Below the pieces are notes generated by a model. The model did no database searches and was not told the DNA's origin. It saw only the letters and a program-made list of their open reading frames with translations. From Azolla pinnata (Eukaryota; Streptophyta; Polypodiopsida; Salviniales; Salviniaceae), in assembly GCA_037176905.1 (NCBI GenBank), contig JBBBWG010007724.1:1-22500 (forward strand): a stretch of DNA of 22,500 nucleotides, in the 5' to 3' direction. Each line of letters opens with the position of its first letter. The first letter of the stretch is position 1. Shown piece by piece: positions 9,044-17,025 of the stretch. The translations under genes were made by a program, and so were the position numbers.

Positions 9044-11189
9044 ATGGGATCAGGGAAAGGAAGAATTGGGACGGAAACGATCACGAGAGCGGTTCGAACT
9101 GTCTTCTTTATGGTCATCATGATATCGTCCCTCTTGGTCTCTTCTGCACCGCTGCTCGTATCGATCATGGACATCATAGCTCCTTGCCTCTTGTTGTCTC
9201 TCTTCGCCTGCTGCTCGTCTTGTTTCAAGCTTAGCAACGATTGGATGTCGTCATATAGCTTCAGAACCTCGCTCATCGATATCCCTCTCATGTCTCTCAT
9301 CCGATCCTTGGCGATTCTCTGTAAGTCTCATAATACCCTAATCCCCGAAACCCTAATTCCTTTTATCTCTCCCCCACACGACTAAAAAGCTGCGGGGGTT
9401 TCTCCATGGCCCTCCCTACTGTTGATTGAATGCATTTTTCTTTGTGAAATTCCTGGAGATTGTTGCTTCTCTTTGGAAAAAGGTTTGAACTCAGTAAGAA
9501 TGGCCATGGATGCTCTATTTCGGCACGTTTTAGGGTTTTTGCATCAATGGAAACCGCTGTTTTCTCTTTTGTCATGTCTTAGGGTTTGTGGGAATCTCTG
9601 CTCTCTTTTGTCATGTTTAGGGTTTTTGCATTCAGGAGAATGAATACCATGGGAACAGTTGTCATGTGTTAGGGTTTCTGAATGCATGGGAATCGCTGCA
9701 CTCTTTTGACATGCATTAGGGTTTTGTACACGGGGGAAATCACTGCTCTCTCGTGTCATGTAGTTAGGGTTTGGGCATCCATGAACATGGTTGCCCTCAA
9801 GGTAAAGGCTACGGAAGAAGCTGCCCTCTTGCATATGAAATATGTGTGGGGATCATGCCATTTGTCTTTGATAACCACCGCAATTCTCTCAATGCGAAAT
9901 CAGTTCATAAGATGTGTGCAAAGAAAACAATGTGGATCGATGCTGTTCTCCATGTAGGAAAGGAATCATTCCATTCCCATAGCTGAAAAAATCGCGCTTT
10001 TGCATCAGAAAATGTGTGGAGGCATTTACCAAAATGTGGGGATTTTTAGGCCTTAATTTTATGTGAAAGGCAATAAGTTACAAAGCCATGGCTTTGTTTT
10101 TGCTTGCAATTTTGAATGATGCCATTGCAGCTGTTTGAGCCTCAATAGTCACTATCTAGCTCTCTGATATGTATATCAGAAGAAGAATAGGAATTTGCAG
10201 TCTTCAGCTTGTTTCTCACATGTGTGTGTGTATATATATATATATATACATGTGTAGATGTGGTTAGAAATGGTGGGAATCATATTGAGCCCCATAGACA
10301 CTATCTAGCTTTCTGATAATGGTATGCAAAGAGCACCAGAAAAAGGATATAGGATTTTGCAGTTTTCATGTTGTTTCTCTTCTCACATGTATTTATATGT
10401 ATAGATGTGGTAGAAATGCTGGGAATCATGTTGAGCCCAACAGGCTCTATCTAAAAGAACAGGAATTTGCAGTTTTCAGGTTGTTGCTCACATCTATATA
10501 TGTATGTATGTATGTATCAGATGTGGTTAGAAATGGTGGGAATTAGATTGAGCCTCATAGCCACTATATAGCTAGATCTCTGATATGTATGCAAAAAAAG
10601 CACCAGAAAAAAAGAACAGAAATGTAGAAGAACAGAAATTTGCAGCTCTTTCAGCTTGTTTCTCACATAGATTGTGGTTAGAAATGGTGGGAATCATTTC
10701 CTTTTTTTTTCTTTCTTTCCCCTTTGTTGATTTTGTGCAGGTGTCTACTCGATATGCGGCATACCGAGGCTGACATATGGGCCTTATGTGAGCACGACTG
10801 CGATATGCGCCGGCTTGTCTGCGCTTGTCCTCGCATCCAAGGCCATAATATGGACTGATCATCATCTAGGGCTCTTCCACATCAACCCTAGAGCTTCTGA
10901 GGTGCTGATGAACAACTACATGAGCATGAGCAGCAGCTCCGTTGCTGCATCGGAGATGGTGGGCTTGCCCCATGCTCTGGGGATCTACTCCCTCTTCTCG
11001 TGCTCCATGGCCCTCGCACTGGGCCACCTCATGGTTGCTTACAAGGTCAAATGCCAAGCCCAGCGCAAGATGCATCTGTACAAGCTGGACCCCGAGGCCG
11101 TGATCGGGCTTAAGACTTTCCTGTATGCGAGCATCCAAGACGACGACTTTGGCTTGCGATCCGATTCCACCATCCACGCCAAGCTGTAG
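9044..11189 (+). CDS. Multi-pass membrane protein of unknown function, two exons, complete
   Basis: Exon 1 is 9044-9320 and exon 2 is 10741-11189, joined across a GT-AG intron (T|GTAAGT ... TGTGCAG) that splits a Cys codon. The product has 241 residues and a TAG stop. The ATG at 9044 has a strong context (ACAATGG) and an in-frame stop upstream at 8966-8968. Hydrophobic segments lie at about residues 19-40, 43-60, 80-97, 107-130 and 172-192, which suggests about five membrane passes. The N terminus is basic. A hydrophilic Ser/Met-rich loop (about 140-165) precedes the last segment. The tail begins AYKVKCQAQRKMHLYKLDPEAV. From memory, unverified, a similar AYR-x-SC-x2-RRKL-x3-R-x-DPEAV pattern ends some uncharacterised flowering-plant membrane proteins. 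I know of no biochemical function and propose none. Confident as a gene; family and role unknown. Confidence 0.85.
9530..9780 (+). repeat. Six-copy ~48-bp minisatellite carrying a telo-box, in the gene 2 intron
   Basis: TTAGGG motifs start at 9530, 9579, 9617, 9669, 9716 and 9764, spaced 49, 38, 52, 47 and 48 bp. Each is embedded in a degenerate unit of the form GTCATGT-TTAGGGTTT-TGCAT-GGGAAT-CGCTG-CTCTCTTTT. The units have diverged considerably but the TTAGGG core is kept in all six. Confidence 0.85.
10147..10695 (+). repeat. Four-copy 116-151-bp tandem repeat in the gene 2 intron
   Basis: The anchor GTGGTTAGAAATGGTGGGAA occurs at 10260, 10407 (one base missing), 10523 and 10674. Each is preceded by AATTTGCAG-TTTTCAG-TTGTTTCTCACA (10191, 10353, 10463, 10635) and most are followed by TTGAGCC-CATAG-CACTATCTAGCT. 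Variable TG/TA/GTAT microsatellites (for example TGTG then TATA at 10221-10248) lie between the two anchors and account for much of the length difference. Confidence 0.9.
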
Positions 11190-12430
11190 AAAAACTGGCG
11201 ATTCTTTTTCGCTGATTGGAATTCCTCGCTAGATGGGAGGTGGCGGGGAGGGGAACACCGGAAAGAATCCATCTTCGCCGCCTGATTGAATTGAGAGAAA
11301 AGAGGTTCGCTCGATTTTCCCATCCTGGGTCTTTCTTCATCATACTCTTTCTGGAGGGAGGAAAATCTCTTGCATATAGGAAATAGGAGTATTGTTAAGC
11401 TTTGTGTGGCTTCCGGGGGAAAACCCATAGCCATTTGTGTGCCAAAAATCAGGGGGTACTCTATGCATATATGATATGGTAGCTCTCTATATATATATAT
11501 ACACACACACATAACTTCATGGCTTTCAGAAACCCTAGCCCCTCGGTTCTGCAATGGTGATGATGATCATCTGCAAGATGAAAGCTTTTGTTTTGGGGGC
11601 AGAGGGTTCTTCGTTTGAATCTACCATAACCCCCCCCCCGCCCCCCCATCCCCTTTCTTCCCAGTCTAGACAGGAGTTTGAGGTCAATGGATCTGGAGAA
11701 GCATTCATTATATACAGTATAAAATGGAGGTTTCAGTGCATGTGGTGTTTTGCATTGCTATACTATATGCATGTCTTTCCTTCCTACGAAGACAAGTCTG
11801 TCCCGAGGAGGAAGCAGTGTTAATGTTAACAAGAAGCTTGATAGAGATATGGCCGCTTCGTCGAGCATGCCATGTACATATATATTTACAGAATACCACA
11901 ACACGGGTACTACAAGTGAGGATTGTGCTCCATCCACTCTAGTGTGTTTTTCTTGGTATGTTGGGGAAGGTGTGAATCTACCTAATACAGATGTATGTGT
12001 CTACATATACGTATGATGTATATGTATGCACGTATATACGTATATGTATATACAGAAGAGTGATAATGTCAGTATTCTTGATCTTTGCATGAGGGTGTAT
12101 TTGCTCTTACTCTAGGTAAGAGCCAGGCCCCTCAGAGAAAGATTAAAATTTATCTCCATGTACCATGTATGACCCCAGAAATAGATAATTTTCAGCCATC
12201 TCCCCTTCCCATTTTGTTTCATACTTCTCTAGCTTGTTTCTGGGTGAGCTTGTTAGCTGCTTCCTTGTTGAATAATGTATGAGCCAAATTGTGTTGTTGT
12301 TGTTGTTGTTGCTGCTGCTATCCATTGCTATGGTTCAGGAAATAAAAAGCTTTTCTGCCTGACAACATGAGGCTTGGTCTCTTATTTGACTATTTGGTTT
12401 CTTCTTCTTTTTCTCCTACAACCGTTCAAG
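11190..12430 (+). other. 3' flank / probable 3' UTR of the membrane-protein gene
   Basis: No gene is recognised here. Notable items are a TA/CA microsatellite at 11486-11512, a C-run at about 11631-11647, a TGTTG/GCT triplet run at 12292-12319 and AATAAA at 12341-12346. The AATAAA after the TTG-rich run is the best polyadenylation signal I can find; if used, the 3' UTR would be about 1.15 kb. That link is inferred. Confidence 0.4.
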
Positions 12431-12748
12431 ATGAACAGGATTTGTAACAGCCCAAAAGAAAGGACAAAGAAGTTAAAAACTCCTTGTGACAAATTTGTGT
12501 CTGCCAGCATGGGAGAGGTAGTTATTTCAGTTGTTTTTTCTTTTCCTGTTTGTTTTGTGGTCATCTCAGAGAGATACTATGCTGCAAGACCTTTTTATAA
12601 CCCAAGTGTTATTTTAAGGCAATTACAGCTACAAGCAGTTTTGCTTTTTGTTCTGGAATACTTTGAAAGGAAGATTAGATGCAGAAAAAAAGGGCTTCCT
12701 GGCTTGTCCTTTTCTTTGAAGGTATTTAATATAAAATTTATCATGTAA
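12431..12748 (+). CDS. Hypothetical 105-residue ORF, doubtful
   Basis: This is the longest ATG-started, non-repetitive ORF in the gap between genes 2 and 3 (MNRICNSPKERTKKLK... to ...FNIKFIM). A hydrophobic stretch (VVISVVFSFPVCFVVI) and an AT-rich composition typical of non-coding DNA make chance likely. It lies just after the candidate polyadenylation signal of gene 2. I recognise no domain. Confidence 0.12.
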   Translation: MNRICNSPKERTKKLKTPCDKFVSASMGEVVISVVFSFPVCFVVISERYYAARPFYNPSVILRQLQLQAVLLFVLEYFERKIRCRKKGLPGLSFSLKVFNIKFIM

Positions 12749-12769
12749 CAGCAGAGATGCATACATATA

Positions 12770-13093
12770 ATATATACCACTGGCCTACTGTCAAGTATCT
12801 TTGGACAGCTAAATTTAGCTGCTATACTGCCTATCCTGCTGGCCTTCTATTCTTTCATCATTTTGCTAGCTAAATCCATTTGGATTGCACATGCATGGTC
12901 TACACAATGTTTCTTTTATGCACACATTGCATTCCCCAGCGTTATATATATACCATTAGTTTACTGTCAAGTATCTTTGGACAGCTAAATTTAGCTGCTA
13001 TACACCCAACTATCCTGCTGGCCATCTATTCTTTCATCATTTAGCTAGCTAAATCCATTTGGATGCACATGCATGGTCTACACGATGTTTGTA
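12770..13093. repeat. 176-bp tandem duplication with a 16-bp palindromic core
   Basis: Two copies of about 150 bp begin ACTGTCAAGTATCTTTGG at 12787 and 12963, 176 bp apart, and end near CATGCATGGTCTACAC-ATGTTT. They differ by a few substitutions and short indels. Each contains the perfect palindrome CAGCTAAATTTAGCTG (12806-12821 and 12982-12997) and a second TAGCTAGCTAAAT-like site. Confidence 0.93.
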
Positions 13094-13700
13094 TGCATTG
13101 ACTACGTAGATATATATATTCAATGTATCCAGGTATTCAATGCATATTTATCTGCATGTGTAGAAGAAATGTTGTGTATGACAGCATACGAATGTGTAGA
13201 GAGATACTATGAATGAGCTTGCCACAATCTCATCATGCATATGTTCAAGGGAAAAAATATGTTGTTTGTTGAAGGACCAAGGGAAGAAGCACCTAGCCAT
13301 GGCTGTGCTTGGCACTGATGCATCGTCCTCTTCCGACTTGGTCAAATGCTTTGTCGATTTTCTTTATTTCCGACTGCACTGAGACCAGCTGCATTCCTTC
13401 ACTGTCTAAAGTGTCGTGCCCTTGATTCTCTGATTACAAGCAACATTTGGCGATCCGATTCGAACATGTGGAGCAAAGCAGAAGAGCTCTTAGACAGAAA
13501 CAACAATGTCTCTATAATCTCGTGATTCTGAGTTGCTGCATTGCGGTTTGCGCTGGACCATCTTTGCCACATCTTCGGAACAATCATGCCCTGATGGATG
13601 ATCTGACTAACTCTCTGACAGTGTACCATATTTGAGCAGAATCATAGGCTTGGTAAAATTGATGGATACCATGCCTGCTTAATCGCTTGCAAGCTTTAGG
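13094..13700. other. Intergenic stretch without a supported gene
   Basis: Short ORFs occur on both strands: a 76-codon ORF at 13399-13629 on minus, and a 62-codon ORF opposite it. Neither has a recognisable family. I see no RNA gene or mobile element. Confidence 0.5.
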
Positions 13701-13710
13701 TTCTTGCTTC

Positions 13711-14078
13711 ACGGATGGTCTGAAATCTGTGTGTTCCGTCTATTGTTGCTGTCCAAGAAATCCTCTCACCATTCCTGGCTTCATCTTCTTCATGGACGAC
13801 CTGAAATCTATGTGTTCCGTCTATTGTTGCTGTCCAAAAAATCCTCTCACCATTTCTGGCTTCATCTTCTTCATGGATGATCTCAAATCCATGTCCTCCG
13901 TCTATTGTTGCTGTCCAAGAAATCCTCTCACCATGCCTGGCTTCATCTTCTTCATGGACGATCTGAAATCCATGTGTTCCGTCTATTGTTGCTGTCCAAG
14001 AAATCCTCTCGCCATGCCTGGCTTCATCTTCTTCATGGATGATCCGAAATCCATGTCCTCCGTCTATTGTTGCTGTCC
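13711..14078. repeat. 81-bp tandem repeat, four full copies plus two partial, open in frame on both strands
   Basis: The anchor GTCTATTGTTGCTGTCC starts at 13738, 13819, 13900, 13981 and 14062, exactly 81 bp apart each time. Copies are about 90-95% alike. Copies 1 and 3 end ATGTGTTCC while 2 and 4 end ATGTCCTCC, which suggests a 162-bp higher-order unit. Because 81 is a multiple of three, the block gives 27-residue repeats on + (VYCCCPRNPLT...) and on - (ATIDGTHGF...HEEDEAR...). Comparing copies, about four of ten variable sites are silent on + and two on -, so neither frame shows coding constraint. A 283-codon minus frame (13696-14547) and a 132-codon plus frame run through it. Confidence 0.93.
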
Positions 14079-14578
14079 TCTCTGATGGAAGGAATGGACG
14101 CTGCTCGGAAAAAGAAAAGACATTCCCCACGCTTTTCATGCAGGCAGGCTGCACCAAACAACGGTCGGAACGGCTTTTTCTTTCTTTCGGAATCCATGGT
14201 TTTGCTGTGTTGTAAGGCAACAGGAGCTCCTCCTGGGAGAAAGAAAGAACGAAAGAAAAGCCATAGCTTTCGCTCCAAACCTGTCTGTTGTTTGATGTCT
14301 CGTCGGAATCCAAAGCATCCAGAAGAGAGAATCCAATCCATGGTGTGTTTGAAATGGAGATCGATCGATCGATCGATCTAGAGAGAGAGAGAGCTCGGAA
14401 ACAGGAAAAAGCGAGAAGAGCATGACTGTCTCTGAGGGTCGCAATCACCTGCAGCAAAGTAGAGGTAGTTGGAACAGGATTCAGGGCACATGGTGGAGCA
14501 GAAAGGATTGCTCTCCTCTTTCCGGGAAAGAAAAACACTCTTGGCATGAAGAAGAAGAAGAAGAAGGAGAAGAAGCAG

Positions 14579-14609
<31 letters not shown>

Positions 14610-14660
14610 TGTTGCAGTTGAGGTATCAATTGGGCATGGATATGTCTGATACAAGGGTCT
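14079..14660. other. Low-complexity stretch: GATC run, GAGA run and GAA array
   Basis: It holds GATCGATC tandem (about 14360-14378), GAGAGAGA (about 14381-14392) and an imperfect (GAA)n array (about 14549-14608). Read on minus these are CTT and CT tracts like those in plant leaders, so a minus-strand transcript running into the 81-bp repeat is conceivable. No recognisable protein is encoded. Confidence 0.6.
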
Positions 14661-14666
14661 GAGCTT

Positions 14667-15640
14667 AAGGGTTTAGGGTTTAGGGTTTAGGGATTTAGGG
14701 TTTTGGGTTTTGGGTTTTGGGTTCAGGGATTACGTAGAGGTTTACGGTTCAAGGATTACATATGGGTTTAGGGTTCAAGGATTACATAGAGGTTTAGGGT
14801 TCAAGGACTACATAAGATTTAGGGTTCAGGGATTACATAGGATTTAGGGTTCAGGGATTACATAGCTTTTAAGGTTTTGGGATTTAGGGTTTTGGGTTTT
14901 GGGTTTTGGGTTTTGGGTTTTGGGTTCAGGGATTACTAGAGGTTTAGGGTTCAAGGATTACATATGGGTTTAGGGTTCAAGGATTACATAGAGGTTTAGG
15001 GTTCAAGGACTACATAGGATTTAGGGTTCAGGGATTACATAGGATTTTAGGGTTTAGGGATTACATAGAGGTTTTGGGATTTAGGGTTTTGGGTTCAGGG
15101 ATTACATAGAGGTTTAGGGTTCAAGGATTACATAGGATTTAGGGTTCAGGGATTACATAGGATTTAAGGTTTAGGGTTCAGGGATTACATAGGATTTAGG
15201 GTTTAGGGATCAGGGATTACATAGAGGTTTCGGGTTTAGGGTTCAGGGATTACATAGAGGTTTAGGGTTTAGGGTTCAGGGATTACATAGAGGTTTAGGG
15301 TTTAGAGTTCAGGGATTACATAGAGGCTTAGGGTTTAGGGTTTAGGGATTATATAGAGGTTTAGGGTTTAGGCGTCAGGGATTACATAGAGGTTTAGGGT
15401 TTAGGGTTCAGGGATGATATAGAGGTTTAGGGTTTAGGGTTCATAGATTACATAGAGGTTTAGGGTTTAGGGTTCATGGATTACATAGGATTTTAGGGTT
15501 TAGGTTCATGGATTACATAGGATTTTTAGGGTTTAGGGTTCAGGGATTACATAGGATTTTAGGGTTTAGGGTTCATGGATTACATAGGATTTTTAGGGTT
15601 TAGGGTTCAGGGATTACATAGGATTTAGGGTTTAGGATTT
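14667..15640 (+). repeat. Telomere-like minisatellite: TTTAGGG plus GGATTACATAGAGG units
   Basis: By eye there are roughly 29 copies of a unit of about 25-35 bp: GGTTTAGGGTTCAGGGATTACATAGA or GGATTTAGGGTTCAGGGATTACATA, with one or two TTTAGGG heptamers per unit. TTTTGGG runs lie at about 14700-14720 and 14890-14925. The G-rich strand is on +. A segment beginning TTCAGGGATTACGTAGAGG at 14722 recurs from 14925, about 203 bp away, in the same order of variant units, so the array grew partly by segmental duplication. Confidence 0.95.
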
Positions 15641-16375
15641 CCTTTGTGTTCCGACAAAAGAACCTCTAGGGTATAGGGTTGTGACCCAAGGTTATAGGGT
15701 TTACTTCATGCCCCGGTAGAAAGGTTTGGAAATTGAAAATTTTCTATCACTCCTTAACAACCCTTGTATTTAGGGTTTAGGGTTTGGAGGTTTAGGGCTT
15801 GAATCTCCTTTGGAAATCAGTAAAACTCCTTCACAACCCTGGAGATTGTAATTGTACTATCCCTGGAGATTGTAATTGTATTGCTCCCTCACAGCCCCAG
15901 CTCTCAGGGTTTAGGGTTTGCTGGTTGCCACTGGAAATTAGAACCCGAATGCGCCTCCACGAAATTAGAACGCAAATGCTCCTCGTGTTTAGGGTTTAGG
16001 AAGATCAGAAATTCGATACAACCTCTGTATTTTAGGGTTTAAGGTTCGCTTAATGTTCATCAACATTGATACTCTATGGCTCCCTAGCAAAACCTTTTAG
16101 TTTAGCAAGATCTATTTGCTTTCACAAGCCTTTGTTTAGGGTTTAGGGTTTACATGGTTCCTTGAATCTGGCTCTTGGTTTAGGGTTTACTTGGTAGATA
16201 AGCATGTATTTTCACCATCTGAATCTGTCATTCAAACCAGCTTGCACTCCTATTTTGCTAGGGTTTCCTGTATTCGAGCTACCGCTGATGTTTCAATCAT
16301 ATTCCAACAAGAAATGGGTTAAGGGTTTAGGGTTTGGGGTTTAAGGTTTAGGGCTTTAGGGCTTAGGGTTTAGAT
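15641..16375 (+). repeat. Degenerate telomere-motif region with unique spacers
   Basis: TTTAGGGTTTAGGG doublets (about 15770, 15909, 15990, 16138, 16325) alternate with non-telomeric spacers. Several spacers are related: ACTCCTTAACAACCCTTG (15749), ACTCCTTCACAACCCT (15825) and GCTCCCTCACAGCCCC (15882). CCCTGGAGATTGTAATTGTA is repeated in tandem at 15837 and 15861. No gene is supported. Confidence 0.8.
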
Positions 16376-17025
16376 CATACTTCCATTTATAACCATACCT
16401 TTAGATATGTTCATCATGTTTCCATGGCTTGAACACATTGAAGGTCAACACAATGATGTGAAGTAAACCTGCCAAAGGCTTCAACACAAATTACACAAAC
16501 CTTCAGGGTATGCTAACAATGTTTCCCTGAATGTAACAAGCAAAGACAGCTACACCATATACAGTGTAAGCTCATCTCAAAAGGAAGAATCAGGATTCAG
16601 CAGAAGTTCCACTATTCCTACCATCGATACAACGCTTCTAGGGTTGTGACACTCGACATGTTCATGGTCATGACAGATAAAATCCATCACAACAAAATGC
16701 AGGCACATCTTGGAACTGTCTGCCCAGATAAAGCTTTCACTGTTATGACATCAAAGAATCTGGTTTGTAAAAATTCACCATGGATGGAAGACCAACTCAG
16801 ATCCCCTTGAGGAACTGATGCAAGTTTCAACAAAATCCCAATTAGATGTGTGCTGTATTTGGGAGTGAGACAGTTCTGAATACGTTAACCAGATTCAAAC
16901 TTCGAGATGATGCCCACCTTTGATATTCTCAGATTTATGCACCACGATCATCTTGTCGTTGTAGCTCAGTGATCTAGATGATGACTACTCCATGCTTAAA
17001 GCTTTCAGCAGAACCAACTCACCCA
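16376..17025 (-). other. 3' flank / probable 3' UTR of WDR83
   Basis: Unique sequence between the telomere-like block and the WDR83 stop codon. No ORF, RNA gene or repeat is recognised. No clean AATAAA was found on the minus strand, so the transcript end is not placed. Confidence 0.5.

Noticed and set aside
13711-14078. CRISPR-like array
   Set aside because: The whole 81-bp unit repeats with no variable spacers, and the host is a plant.
13696-14547. A 283-codon minus-strand frame as a repeat-protein gene
   Set aside because: More than a third is the 81-bp array, another part is GATC and CT microsatellite, the rest has no family, and substitutions between repeat copies are mostly non-silent in this frame.
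15799-15999. A 66-codon plus-strand ORF
   Set aside because: It is built from two copies of a 24-bp repeat and telomere-like units; there is no family or start context.
14667-16375. A true chromosome end
   Set aside because: Unique sequence and intact genes lie on both sides, and the units are degenerate with non-telomeric spacers, so this is interstitial.
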